Shown: positions 1 to 9,855 of the stretch, piece by piece
Layout: each line of letters opens with the position of its first letter
Position numbering within the stretch: position 1 is the stretch's first letter
Assembly (NCBI RefSeq): GCF_000231055.2
Contig: NZ_CM001466.1
Span: 4,403,624 to 4,467,623, forward strand
Direction of reading: 5' to 3'
DNA length: 64,000 nucleotides
Source of the DNA: Saccharomonospora azurea NA-128
Lineage (GTDB): Bacteria; Actinomycetota; Actinomycetes; Mycobacteriales; Pseudonocardiaceae
Position numbers and translations under genes: made by a program
Notes under the pieces: model-generated
The model's input: the letters and a program-made list of their open reading frames with translations, nothing else
Database searches by the model: none
Told to the model about the DNA's origin: nothing

Positions 1-1
1 G

Positions 2-148
2 GTCTCGCACACCGCGAGCGCCGAGGAGACGGCCGGTCCGCGACCCGCGACCGTGTGGGGCGTGGCTCTGCTGGCCGGCGGCGCGGTGCTCGGCGGCGCC
101 GCGTTGGTGTTGGCACGACGGTCCAGGTCGTCCCGGTCCCGGCCGTGA
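2..148 (+). CDS. C-terminal end of a membrane-anchored secreted protein (partial)
   Basis: The reading frame is open from the window edge and stops with TGA at 146-148. The visible 48 residues contain a polar Ala/Pro-rich linker, then one hydrophobic helix rich in Gly, Ala and Leu, then an Arg/Ser-rich tail. This is the usual end of a Gram-positive surface protein that stays in the membrane. No LPXTG-type sorting signal is visible in the part shown, so substrate status for the neighbouring sortase is only an inference from adjacency. The stop overlaps the likely GTG start of the next gene (GTGA), so the two are probably translationally coupled. The N-terminus and function lie outside the window. 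Confidence 0.55.
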   Translation, partial: VSHTASAEETAGPRPATVWGVALLAGGAVLGGAALVLARRSRSSRSRP

Positions 149-822
149 CGCGCTCGCCGGTGTGGCGACGTCGGGCCGCCACCGTGCTCGGGGTGCTCGC
201 GGTGGTCGCGTGCACGTCGGGGCTGGCGGTGCTGCGCAGCGCACCGGACGCGCCGGACACCGGCGCGGAGGTCGCCGTGGAGCCGGTCGAGGATTCCGGA
301 CGACGGCTCGGGGCCGTGGCGGAGGCGGAGTCGCGCGAGGAGCGTCCGCCGCCGACCTCATCCAATCCCGGCCCGCAACCGCCGAACAGCGTCCGGCTGC
401 CCGGCGGAGCGACGTCGACGCTCGTGCGCACGGACGTGGCGGCCGACGGCACCCTGCCGATCCCGGACGGCGTCGCGAGCGCCGCGTACTGGGGAGCCGG
501 CTTCGGTGAGGACCGGGGAGCGGCGCTCGTCTCCGGACACGTGAACTGGCACGGCGACACCGGTCCGTTCGCGGCGTTGCTGCGGTTGTCGGCCGGGGAC
601 GAGGTGACCGTGCGCGACGCGGACGGCCGCACGTGGACATACCGGGTGGACGCGGCGGCGATGCTGCACAAGGACGATCTCGGCGCCTACGCGCCCGAGC
701 TCTTCGCGCAGGACGGACCGCACCGATTGGTGCTCGTCACGTGCGGCGGGGACTACCTCGGCGGTTCGGGTGGGTACTCGGACAACTACATCGTCACGGC
801 GGAGCTGGTCAGCGGGTCCTGA
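145..822 (+). CDS. Class E/F-type sortase (membrane-anchored transpeptidase)
   Basis: Predicted 225-aa sortase with one N-terminal membrane helix (about residues 10-30), a Pro/acidic linker and a C-terminal sortase domain. The catalytic His lies in the SGHVNW segment and the catalytic Cys in LVTCGGDY near the C-terminus. Sortases cleave a C-terminal sorting signal and transfer the protein to a cell-wall amine. GTG 145 was chosen because it overlaps the upstream stop and gives a short basic leader before the membrane helix. Longer in-frame starts exist from 55. The stretch after the catalytic Cys has no Arg: where many class F enzymes have YRDN, this one has YSDN. The family call is firm; the class is less certain. 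Confidence 0.85.
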   Translation: MTRSPVWRRRAATVLGVLAVVACTSGLAVLRSAPDAPDTGAEVAVEPVEDSGRRLGAVAEAESREERPPPTSSNPGPQPPNSVRLPGGATSTLVRTDVAADGTLPIPDGVASAAYWGAGFGEDRGAALVSGHVNWHGDTGPFAALLRLSAGDEVTVRDADGRTWTYRVDAAAMLHKDDLGAYAPELFAQDGPHRLVLVTCGGDYLGGSGGYSDNYIVTAELVSGS

Positions 823-895
823 CGCCCGCATCCCCACCGGAGCCGTCGCCCCTCTCGCCGGATACGCTGTGAGTTCCAGAGAAAACCCAATCCGG

Positions 896-2302
<1,407 letters not shown>

Positions 2303-2305
2303 CTC

Positions 2306-2932
2306 GTGCCCGTGGGGATGAGGTGGCTGACGAGGGCGGTCGTGGGGATCGTCCTTGTCGGCCTGCTGATCGTGGGCGGAACGGCGTTCCGCGTGTGGCA
2401 CGTCGCGCGCGCCGACGAACGGCCCGCCGCCGACGCGATCGTGGTGCTGGGCGCCGCCCAGTACAACGGCAGGCCGTCGGAGATCTTCCAGGCTCGGTTG
2501 GCGCATGCTCAGCAGCTCTACGAGCAGGGGGTCGCCGGGGTGATCGTCACCACCGGTGGCATGGCGGACGGCGACACCTTCACGGAGGCGGATGCGGGCG
2601 CGAACTGGTTGCGAGGCCAGGGTGTGCCCGCGGGGGCGTTGCTGTCGGTCGGCGAGGGCAACGACACGCTGCGGTCGATCCGGGCGGCCGCCGACGTGAT
2701 CAAGAGCCGTGGGTGGAGCGACGTCGTGATCGTGAGCGACCCGTGGCACTCGCTGCGCGCGGGCATCATGGCGGAGGACTCCGGCCTGACGGTCGCGACG
2801 TCGCCGACGCACTCGGGACCGATCGTGCAGACGCGCAGCACCCAGGCGCGCTACATCCTGCGCGAGACGGCGGCACTGCTGTACTACCGAGTGTCGAAGA
2901 ACCCCGCGGACCACGTTAATCTCGGTCTGTAG
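2306..2932 (+). CDS. YdcF/SanA-like DUF218 membrane protein
   Basis: A 208-aa protein with one N-terminal membrane helix (about residues 10-30) and a DUF218 domain, seen in the opening DAIVVLGAAQYNGRPSEIFQARL, the TTGGMADGDTFTEAD segment and VSDPWHSLRAGIMAEDSGL. Family members (YdcF, SanA, ElyC) are linked to envelope integrity and to a Rossmann-like fold; no reaction can be assigned here. The start may be GTG 2306 or ATG 2318 in the same frame. It follows glyS by three bases. The stop is followed by the structured leader of the methionine operon. Confidence 0.85.
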   Translation: MPVGMRWLTRAVVGIVLVGLLIVGGTAFRVWHVARADERPAADAIVVLGAAQYNGRPSEIFQARLAHAQQLYEQGVAGVIVTTGGMADGDTFTEADAGANWLRGQGVPAGALLSVGEGNDTLRSIRAAADVIKSRGWSDVVIVSDPWHSLRAGIMAEDSGLTVATSPTHSGPIVQTRSTQARYILRETAALLYYRVSKNPADHVNLGL

Positions 2933-2935
2933 GAC

Positions 2936-3031
2936 GGCATCACCCGAAGGCGTGAGGGCAGTCGTCTCATGCAATGAGAGATGTTGGGTGGTGCCGGAGA
3001 GCTCGATAGCGTCGCTGGGGACAGCCGAGCT
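2936..3031 (+). promoter_or_regulatory. Structured 5' leader before metY, candidate cis-regulatory RNA
   Basis: The gap before metY folds into two hairpins. The first has a 10-bp outer stem (2936-2945 with 2986-2995, one G-U pair) enclosing a perfect 6-bp hairpin (2965-2970 with 2974-2979). The second pairs AGCTCG at 3000-3005 with CGAGCT at 3026-3031, ending three bases before the AAGGAGG ribosome site at 3034-3040. metY-type genes in actinobacteria are often riboswitch-controlled, but I do not see the core of SAM-I, SAM-IV or SAH classes, so the ligand is unknown. Confidence 0.4.
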
Positions 3032-3046
3032 TGAAGGAGGAGTCCA

Positions 3047-4345
3047 GTGACCGAGGGATGGTCGTTCGAGACCAAGCAGATCCACGCGGGAGCGCAGCCC
3101 GATCCTGCCACCGGCGCACGCGCGACGCCGATCTACCAGACGACCTCCTACGTCTTCCGGGACACCCAGCACGGCGCTGACCTGTTCAGCCTCGCTGAGC
3201 CGGGCAACATCTACACCCGGATCATGAACCCCACGCAGGACGTCCTGGAGCAGCGGGTCGCGGCTCTCGAAGGCGGCGTGGCGGCACTGGCGTTCGCCTC
3301 CGGTTCGGCGGCCACCACGGCGGCGGTGCTGAACCTCGCGGGCGCGGGTGACCACGTCGTGGTGAGCCCGGCGCTGTACGGCGGCACGTACAACCTGTTC
3401 CGGCACACGCTGCCCAAGCTCGGCATCGAGGTCACGTTCCTCTCCGACCAGGACGACCTGGAGGAGTGGCGTTCGGCGGCGAAGCCGAACACGAAGCTGT
3501 TCTTCGCCGAGACGCTCGCCAACCCCGGCAGCAACGTCCTGAACATCCGCGGCGTGGCCGACGTGGCGCACGAGGTCGGTGTGCCGCTGGTCGTCGACAA
3601 CACCATCCCGACGCCGTTCCTGCTGCGGCCGATCGAGCACGGCGCGGACGTCGTCGTGCACTCGGCCACGAAGTACCTCGGTGGTCACGGCACCACGGTC
3701 GCGGGTGTGCTCGTGGACGGCGGCACCTTCGACTTCGGCAAGCACCCCGAGCGGTTCCCCGGGTTCAACGAGCCCGACCCCAGCTACAACGGGCTGAAGT
3801 TCTGGGAGGCCCTCGGTCCGGGTGCGTTCGCGGCGAAGGCTCGGGTGCAGCTCCTGCGCGACACGGGTGCGGCCATCGCCCCGCTGAACGCCTTCCTGAT
3901 CCTGCAGGGCATCGAAACCCTGTCGCTGCGGATGGAGCGCCATGTCTCCAACGCCAAGGCGCTGGCCGAGTGGCTGGAGCAGCGCGACGAGGTCGAGAAG
4001 GTCTACTACGCGAGCCTGCCGTCGAGCCCGTACTACGAGGCGGCGCAGAAATACCTGCCGCAAGGAGCGGGTGCGGTGCTCTCGTTCGACCTGAAGGGCG
4101 GTGTGGAGGCCGGCCGCGCGTTCGTCGACGGCACCGAGCTGCACAGCCAGCTGGTCAACATCGGTGACGTGCGCAGCCTGATCGTCCACCCCGCGAGCAC
4201 CACGCACAGCCAGCTCACGCCGGAGGAGCAGCTCGCCGGTGGCGTGACGCCGGGTCTGGTGCGTCTCGCGGTGGGCCTGGAGGGCCTGGAGGACCTCAAG
4301 GCCGACCTCGAAGCCGGTTTCCAGGCGGCGAAGGCCGCTCAGTGA
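3047..4345 (+). CDS. metY: O-acetylhomoserine sulfhydrylase (PLP enzyme)
   Basis: A 432-aa enzyme of the Cys/Met metabolism PLP family. It makes homocysteine from O-acetylhomoserine and sulfide (direct sulfhydrylation). Signature features are ETKQIHAG at the N-terminus, YTRIMNPT, FASGSAATTAA, and the PLP-binding Lys209 in HSATKYLGGHGT. GTG 3047 is preceded by a strong AAGGAGG site with suitable spacing. The stop overlaps the metX start by four bases (GTGA), so the acetylation and sulfhydrylation steps are translationally coupled. The length and the Tyr-rich active-site pattern fit MetY rather than cystathionine gamma-synthase. The structured leader upstream suggests RNA-level control. Confidence 0.95.
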   Translation: MTEGWSFETKQIHAGAQPDPATGARATPIYQTTSYVFRDTQHGADLFSLAEPGNIYTRIMNPTQDVLEQRVAALEGGVAALAFASGSAATTAAVLNLAGAGDHVVVSPALYGGTYNLFRHTLPKLGIEVTFLSDQDDLEEWRSAAKPNTKLFFAETLANPGSNVLNIRGVADVAHEVGVPLVVDNTIPTPFLLRPIEHGADVVVHSATKYLGGHGTTVAGVLVDGGTFDFGKHPERFPGFNEPDPSYNGLKFWEALGPGAFAAKARVQLLRDTGAAIAPLNAFLILQGIETLSLRMERHVSNAKALAEWLEQRDEVEKVYYASLPSSPYYEAAQKYLPQGAGAVLSFDLKGGVEAGRAFVDGTELHSQLVNIGDVRSLIVHPASTTHSQLTPEEQLAGGVTPGLVRLAVGLEGLEDLKADLEAGFQAAKAAQ

Positions 4346-5469
4346 GTCTGCCGGACAGTACCGATCTCCCGCCTGCCACCGGTGCGTGGCAGGCGGGAGA
4401 TCCGCCTGGGCGGCGCCAGTGGTTCCACCCCGGTGTGGTGCGCTTGGAATCGGGTGCCGAGTTGCCCGGCGTCGAGGTCGCCTTCGAGACCTGGGGGACG
4501 TTGAATGCGTCGAGGTCGAACGCGGTGCTGGTCGAGCACGCGTTGACCGGCGACAGTCACGCGGCGGGTGAGAGCGGGCCGGGGCACCCGAGCCCGGGCT
4601 GGTGGGACGGCCTGATCGGGCCGGGCAAGGCGCTGGACACGGACCAGTTGTTCGTGGTGGTGTCCAATGTGCTCGGTGGATGCCAGGGCACGACGGGGCC
4701 GGCGTCCCTGGCGCCCGACGGACAGTACTGGGGCAGTCGTTTCCCGGAGATCACCGTGCGCGACCAGGTGGCGGTCGAGGTCGCGCTGGCCGACCACCTC
4801 GGCATCGAACGCTGGGCGGCCGTGCTCGGAGGGTCGATGGGGGGCATGCGCGCGCTGGAGTGGGCGATCATGGAGCCCGAGCGGGTGCGGGCACTGATGG
4901 TGCTGGCGAGCCCGGCCGCGTCGTCGGCCGACCAGATCGCGTGGGCGTCGCCGCAGATCCACGCGATCCTGGGGGACGCGAACTGGCAGGGGGGCGACTA
5001 TCACGCTGCCGGACCCGGCAAGGGTCCGCACGTGGGGTTGGGCGTGGCGCGGCGCATCGCCCACGCCACGTATCGCAGTGCGGAGGAGCTGAACGAACGG
5101 TTCGGGCGTCGGCCGCAGGGCGAGGACGATCCCCGGTTCGCGGTGGAGTCGTACCTGGATCACCACGCGAACAAGCTCGTGCGCCGGTTCGACGCGGCGA
5201 GCTACGTGCTGCTCACCCGCTCGATGAACGGGCACGACGTGGGCCGTGGCCGCGGTGGAGTCCGGGAGGCGCTGCAGCGCGTGACGGCGCGGACCATCGC
5301 GGTCGGCGTGGACTCCGACCGGCTGTACCCGCCGGAGCAGGTGCGGGAACTGGCCGATCACATCCCCGAGGCGCGGTACGCCGAGATCGCCTCTCCGTAC
5401 GGCCACGACTCGTTCCTCATCGAGACCGAGCAGGTGGCCGCGTTGGTCAAGGAACTGCTGGCCGACTGA
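4342..5469 (+). CDS. metX: Homoserine O-acetyltransferase
   Basis: A 375-aa alpha/beta-hydrolase-fold acyltransferase that makes O-acetylhomoserine from homoserine and acetyl-CoA, supplying MetY. The nucleophile is Ser165 in [14 protein letters not shown]. The oxyanion/substrate region [11 protein letters not shown] and the GGCQGTTGP loop are typical of MetX. The acid ([13 protein letters not shown]) and His (YGHDSFLIE) lie near the C-terminus. The gene overlaps metY by four bases and is followed by a strong hairpin, which closes a two-gene operon. Acetyl rather than succinyl specificity is assumed from the actinobacterial context. Confidence 0.95.
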   Translation: MSLPDSTDLPPATGAWQAGDPPGRRQWFHPGVVRLESGAELPGVEVAFETWGTLNASRSNAVLVEHALTGDSHAAGESGPGHPSPGWWDGLIGPGKALDTDQLFVVVSNVLGGCQGTTGPASLAPDGQYWGSRFPEITVRDQVAVEVALADHLGIERWAAVLGGSMGGMRALEWAIMEPERVRALMVLASPAASSADQIAWASPQIHAILGDANWQGGDYHAAGPGKGPHVGLGVARRIAHATYRSAEELNERFGRRPQGEDDPRFAVESYLDHHANKLVRRFDAASYVLLTRSMNGHDVGRGRGGVREALQRVTARTIAVGVDSDRLYPPEQVRELADHIPEARYAEIASPYGHDSFLIETEQVAALVKELLAD

Positions 5470-5474
5470 CCTCC

Positions 5475-5503
5475 GAGGGGGCGCACTCGTGGTGTGCCCC
5501 CTC
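5475..5503 (+). terminator. GC-rich hairpin terminator after metYX
   Basis: A 12-bp stem with one G-U pair (5475-5486 with 5492-5503) and a five-base loop starts six bases after the metX stop. No U-tract follows, which is common for actinobacterial terminators. Confidence 0.65.
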
Positions 5504-5561
5504 GTCAGCGTCGGAGCCGCTCGGCGAGGAACCGCGCCATGTCGCCGTAAGCTTCTGCGGC

Positions 5562-6833
5562 ATGGGCTACACCACGCACGATGCGCAGCGCCGGTTCGCC
5601 GAGCGGCCGAAGTCGTCCGTGTTGCCGGGGGCGCGCGGGGACGAGCGCACGCCGTACGCACGCGACCGGGCCCGGGTCCTGCACTCGGCGGCGTTGCGCA
5701 GGTTGGCCGGGAAGACGCAGGTCGTCGGCCCCGGTGAGGGCGCCGAGGTGAGCGGGGTGCCGCGCACCCGGCTGACGCATTCGCTGGAGGTCGCGCAGAT
5801 CAGTCGTGGTATCGCCGCCGCGCTCGGCGCCGACCCCGACCTGTGCGACACCGCGGGGTTGGCGCACGACATCGGGCACCCGCCGTTCGGCCACAACGGC
5901 GAGACCGCGCTCGACGAGGCGGCACGCGCGTGCGGCGGGTTCGAGGGCAACGCGCAGACACTGCGCATCCTCACCCGGCTCGAACCCAAGGTGCTCGGTG
6001 ACGATGGTGAGCCGTACGGGTTGAACCTCACGCGCGCGTGCCTCGACGCGGCGATGAAGTACCCGTGGCCGCGCCGCGACGGCGAGCGCAAGTTCGGGGT
6101 GTACGCCGACGACCTCGACGCGTTCCGCTGGATCCGCGAGGGCACGCCCGGGGTGAGGGCGTGCCTGGAGGCGCAGATCATGGACTGGGCCGACGACGTG
6201 GCGTACTCGGTGCACGACGTCGAGGACGGCGTGCTCGCCGGGAGGATCTCGCTGTCGGTGCTGGCGGATCCGGACGAGCGCGGGGCCGTGGCGGGGCTCG
6301 CGGCGGCGCACTTCTGCTCGTTCGGCGTGTCGGCGGTGGAGGCCGCGGCGGAGGACCTGCTCGAACTGCCGGCGGTGGCCGACCTGGTGCGCTCACCCTA
6401 CGACGGGTCCCCGGCGGCGCAGGCGGCCCTCAAACGCATGACCAGCGACCTCGTGGGCCGGTTCGTCTCGGCGGCCGTGACCGGCACCCGCGTCGGTCAC
6501 GGGGAGGAGCCGCTGTCCCGGTACGACGCGGATCTCGCCGTGCCCGACCAGGTGGCGGCCGAGGTGGCGTTGCTGAAGGCACTCGCGCTGCGCTACGTCA
6601 TGAGCGATCGTCGACGGTTGGCCCTGCAGGAGGGGCAGCGGCAGCTGCTCACCGAGCTCGTGGAGGTGTTGCCGCTGCGCGCGCCGGAGGTGCTCGACGT
6701 GAACCTGCGCCCGGCGTGGGACGCGGCCCCGGACGACGCCGGGCGCCTCCGGGTCGTCGTGGATCAGGTCGCCTCCCTCACCGACGCGCAGGCGAAGGCC
6801 TGGCATTCGTGGCATCTGGGGCGGCATGGTTGA
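5562..6833 (+). CDS. dgt: Deoxyguanosinetriphosphate triphosphohydrolase-like HD protein
   Basis: A 423-aa HD-domain protein of the Dgt family, which removes triphosphate from dNTPs and affects dNTP pools. The metal-binding HD residues are visible as H73 in [12 protein letters not shown] and H102-D103 in [16 protein letters not shown]. The [11 protein letters not shown] segment and the later [15 protein letters not shown] are also family hallmarks. ATG 5562 gives the conserved N-terminus; longer in-frame extensions run back into metX and are not credible. In actinobacteria dgt often lies close to dnaG, and here dnaG is about 5 kb downstream. Confidence 0.93.
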   Translation: MGYTTHDAQRRFAERPKSSVLPGARGDERTPYARDRARVLHSAALRRLAGKTQVVGPGEGAEVSGVPRTRLTHSLEVAQISRGIAAALGADPDLCDTAGLAHDIGHPPFGHNGETALDEAARACGGFEGNAQTLRILTRLEPKVLGDDGEPYGLNLTRACLDAAMKYPWPRRDGERKFGVYADDLDAFRWIREGTPGVRACLEAQIMDWADDVAYSVHDVEDGVLAGRISLSVLADPDERGAVAGLAAAHFCSFGVSAVEAAAEDLLELPAVADLVRSPYDGSPAAQAALKRMTSDLVGRFVSAAVTGTRVGHGEEPLSRYDADLAVPDQVAAEVALLKALALRYVMSDRRRLALQEGQRQLLTELVEVLPLRAPEVLDVNLRPAWDAAPDDAGRLRVVVDQVASLTDAQAKAWHSWHLGRHG

Positions 6834-6855
6834 CCGATCGCGGTACCGTCGGGGA

Positions 6856-7983
6856 ATGCCCGTCTCGGACGTCGCGACGACCCACCTCGATTTCACGCTC
6901 GCCCTGCACCGAACGCTGGCCGCGCACGGCGGCAACGTGTGCTTCTCGCCGTACTCGGTGGCCAGTGCGCTGTCGCTGGTCACGCGGGCCGCGCGGGGAG
7001 ACACCGCCGCGGAGCCGGCGGGTCTGCTCGCGGGCTCGACCGACCGCGCCGACCGCATCGACGAGGTCGTCGAGTGGCTGAACAAGGCCGCCGTCCTCGA
7101 CGACGCGCGCAGCGGGCAGGACACGCCGTCGCTGGCCGTGTCCAACACGCTGTGGGTGTGGGAGAATCTCGCGATCAGGTCCGGGTTCACCGATGCCCTG
7201 CGCGACTGGCCGTCGGGGGCGGTGCGGCAGGCGCCGTTCGTGAAGGACCCGGAGGGCGCGCGAATCGAGATCAACGACGACGTCGCCCGCACGACGCGCG
7301 ACCTCATCCCCGAGCTGCTGCCCGCTGGCACGATCGGTGACGACACGGTCGCCGGGCTCGTCAACGCCCTGTACCTGAAGGCGGCCTGGACGTTCGCGTT
7401 CAAGGAGTCGGACACGGCCGAGGACGACTTCCACGCGCCCTCCGGTGCGGTGCGGGTCCCGATGATGCGGCAGGTCGAACGCCTCGGACACGCCGCCGCG
7501 AACGGCTGGCAGCTCGTGGAGCTGCCCGCGGTCGGCGGAGTCGCCGCGTCGATCCTGCTGCCCGACCGTCCGCTGGAGGAGGCCGAGCCGGAACTCGACG
7601 CCGCCACGGTGACGGCGTTGCTCGACGCGCAGCGCGAGACGATGGTGCGCCTGCGGCTGCCTCGGGTCGAGGTGGACGTGCGGTGCGCGCTGAAGGACGC
7701 GTTGAGCTCGCTGGGCGTGCGCAGGATGTTCCAGGCGGGCGCCGACTTCGGTGAGCTCACCGACGACCCGCGGCTGGTCGTGTCGGACATGCTGCACCAG
7801 TCGGTGTTGCGGATCGACGAGGCCGGTCTGGAGGGCGCGGCCGCGACCGCCGCGATGATGCGGCTCGTGTCGGCTCCCGCGACCGATCCGGTCACCGTGA
7901 CCGTGGACCGGCCCTTCCTCCTGCTCGTGCGGCACCGGGCCAGCGGCGCCATCTACTTCCTGGCTCGGGTCGTCGAGCCGTGA
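6856..7983 (+). CDS. Bacterial serpin (serine protease inhibitor family)
   Basis: About 375 aa with the full serpin fold signature. It opens with helix A/B residues NVCFSPYSVASALSLVTRAARG, and the breach/shutter segment VNALYLKAAWTFAF is present. The C-terminal block has the hinge DEAGLEGAAATAAM, the reactive-centre loop and the final DRPFLLLVRHRASGAIYFLARV. Inhibitory serpins trap proteases by inserting the loop, and the small residues in the hinge (A-A-A-T-A-A) are compatible with inhibition. No signal peptide is visible, so it is probably cytoplasmic. ATG 6856 was preferred to ATG 6826, which would overlap dgt. The downstream gene overlaps its stop by four bases. Confidence 0.9.
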   Translation: MPVSDVATTHLDFTLALHRTLAAHGGNVCFSPYSVASALSLVTRAARGDTAAEPAGLLAGSTDRADRIDEVVEWLNKAAVLDDARSGQDTPSLAVSNTLWVWENLAIRSGFTDALRDWPSGAVRQAPFVKDPEGARIEINDDVARTTRDLIPELLPAGTIGDDTVAGLVNALYLKAAWTFAFKESDTAEDDFHAPSGAVRVPMMRQVERLGHAAANGWQLVELPAVGGVAASILLPDRPLEEAEPELDAATVTALLDAQRETMVRLRLPRVEVDVRCALKDALSSLGVRRMFQAGADFGELTDDPRLVVSDMLHQSVLRIDEAGLEGAAATAAMMRLVSAPATDPVTVTVDRPFLLLVRHRASGAIYFLARVVEP

Positions 7984-9821
7984 GTGCGGCGACGCTGGTT
8001 CCCACCGGCGTGGAGCCGCCCGCAGCGGACAGGTCGGACAGGTCGGACAGGCGTGTCCCGTGGCCACGGGTGGCCGACGCGGCCGTCGTGGCGTTCTTCG
8101 GGCTCGCCGCCTTCCTCATCTACCGTCCACTGTGGATGAATCTGTCGGGTGGGTACCTGCAGAACAGCGCGCAGGACCAGAACATGTGGGAGTGGTTCTT
8201 CGCGGTCACCGCCCACTCGGTGCTGAACTTCGAGAACCCGTTCCACTCGACGCTGCAGAACTTCCCCGACGGCGTGAACCTCATGGCCAACACGGTCATG
8301 TTCGGCGTAGGTGTCCCCCTGACGCCCGTGACGGTGGTGTTCGGACCGACGGTGACGTGGGCGATCGCGCTCACCGGAGGACTCGCCGGCACGGCCGCCG
8401 CCTGGTACTGGGTGCTGTCGCGGCACCTCGTCGGCACACGGACGGGCGCGGCGATCGGTGCCGCGTTCACCGGCTTCGCGCCCCCGATCATCTCCCACGG
8501 CAACGCGCACCCGAACTTCGTCGCGCTGTTCGTGCTGCCGTTCATCGTGCTGTGGCTGCTCAAACTGGCCCGGGGCGAGCGGGTCGTCCGCAACGGCGTG
8601 ATCCTCGGCCTGCTGGTGAGCTACCAGATCCTCCTCGGTGAGGAGGCGCTGCTCATCGCGGCCACCACGCTGGGCGTGTTCGGCCTCGCCTACGCGGTGA
8701 TGCGGCCCGAGCAGGCGCTGTCGATGGCGCGTCCGCTCGGCAAGGGCGTCGCCGTGGGGGCCGGGGTGTCGGTGGCGCTCGTGGCGGTGCCGCTGTGGTG
8801 GCAGTTCTTCGGTCCGCAGAGCTATCCGGGCATCGAGCACGGTTTGCGCGGCAACGACGTCGCCGCGTTCACCGCGTTCGCCACCGAATCCGTGGCGGGC
8901 AACGAGGACAGCGCCGCGGGGCTGTCGATGAACCGCACCGAGGAGAACGCGTTCTTCGGCTGGCCGCTCGTGACGCTGATGCTCGTGCTCACGGTGGTGC
9001 TGTGGCGCGACGTCGTCTCGCGCGCGCTCGCGGTCACGATGCTGGCGATGGCGTGGCTGTCGATGGGGGCCCTGCTGATCGTGAACGGGGAGGGCACGTC
9101 CGTTCCCGGGCCGTGGATGCTGCTGTTCGACGTCCCGCTGTTCGACTCCGTGCTGGAGTCGCGGTTCGCCCTCGGCTGCGTGCCGCTCGTCGGGGTGCTG
9201 CTGGCGAGAGCCACCGAGAAGGTGCTGCGCCTGCCGGTGCGGCAGGACTGGCGCCAGGCCGCCGCCATCGTGTGGTTCAGCGTCCTCACCTTCGCGCTGC
9301 TGCCGATCGCGCCCACCGAACTGGTGGTCGGCGAACGCGGGACGACGCCCGCGTTCTTCACCGCGGGCGAGTGGCGCCGCTACGTCGACGACGGCTCCGT
9401 CGTGGTGGTGCCGCTGCCGAACCCGAGCGACGCCGACGCCCTGCACTGGCAGGTGAAGTCGGGCATGGAGTTCCCGCTCGCGGGCGGCTACTTCGTCGGC
9501 CCCGACGGCGAGGGCGACGGTCGGTACGGGCCGGAGTACCGGCCGACGACCTACCTGCTGCAGCAGGTGCACGAGACGGGACAGGTCCCCGAGATCACGG
9601 ACGACGACCGGCAGCACGCGCTCGACGACCTGCGGCACTGGCGCGCCGACGTCGTCGTGCTGCCCATCGGCGACTCGGAGCACCAAGTGCCGCTGCGGGA
9701 GACGCTCGAAGCACTGCTGGGACGTCCGGGCGAGGTCCAGCGCGACGTCTGGGTGTGGGACGTGCGGAGCCTGACCGCCCCTGCTGTCACATCCGCGGAG
9801 GCTGTCTCGTCCACACGGTGA
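7980..9821 (+). CDS. Polytopic membrane protein, GT-C-like glycosyltransferase candidate
   Basis: A 613-aa protein with roughly ten or more hydrophobic helices and a C-terminal soluble domain of about 160 residues. The first extracytoplasmic loop holds acidic and aromatic residues (SAQDQNMWEWFF), as in polyprenyl-sugar-dependent GT-C enzymes. The later loop with FDSVLESRF and the soluble tail resemble uncharacterised actinobacterial mannosyl- or arabinosyltransferase-like proteins. This is a fold-level guess and no substrate can be named. The N-terminus carries a short Ser-Asp-Arg micro-repeat. It overlaps the serpin stop by four bases. The ECF41-type promoter for the next gene lies within its last codons. 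Confidence 0.65.
   Translation: MSAATLVPTGVEPPAADRSDRSDRRVPWPRVADAAVVAFFGLAAFLIYRPLWMNLSGGYLQNSAQDQNMWEWFFAVTAHSVLNFENPFHSTLQNFPDGVNLMANTVMFGVGVPLTPVTVVFGPTVTWAIALTGGLAGTAAAWYWVLSRHLVGTRTGAAIGAAFTGFAPPIISHGNAHPNFVALFVLPFIVLWLLKLARGERVVRNGVILGLLVSYQILLGEEALLIAATTLGVFGLAYAVMRPEQALSMARPLGKGVAVGAGVSVALVAVPLWWQFFGPQSYPGIEHGLRGNDVAAFTAFATESVAGNEDSAAGLSMNRTEENAFFGWPLVTLMLVLTVVLWRDVVSRALAVTMLAMAWLSMGALLIVNGEGTSVPGPWMLLFDVPLFDSVLESRFALGCVPLVGVLLARATEKVLRLPVRQDWRQAAAIVWFSVLTFALLPIAPTELVVGERGTTPAFFTAGEWRRYVDDGSVVVVPLPNPSDADALHWQVKSGMEFPLAGGYFVGPDGEGDGRYGPEYRPTTYLLQQVHETGQVPEITDDDRQHALDDLRHWRADVVVLPIGDSEHQVPLRETLEALLGRPGEVQRDVWVWDVRSLTAPAVTSAEAVSSTR
9785..9811 (+). promoter_or_regulatory. ECF41-type sigma factor target promoter upstream of CMD gene
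   Basis: TGTCACA at 9785-9791 is followed after exactly 16 bases by CGTC at 9808-9811. This is the consensus I recall for ECF41 sigma factors (TGTCACA-N16-CGTC). It lies 45 bp before the CMD start, and an ECF41-type sigma gene lies directly beyond that gene. The site overlaps the 3' end of the upstream coding region. Confidence 0.7.
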
Positions 9822-9855
9822 CGGATTCTTCGATCACCACACGAGGAGGCGGATC

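Noticed and set aside
2933-3046. Assignment of the metY leader to a SAM-I or SAM-IV riboswitch
   Set aside because: The conserved core sequences of these classes are not present by eye, so only a structured leader is claimed.
8028-8050. Short tandem repeat (acaggtcgg units)
   Set aside because: Fewer than three full units, inside a coding region where it gives Ser-Asp-Arg repeats; not a CRISPR or regulatory array.
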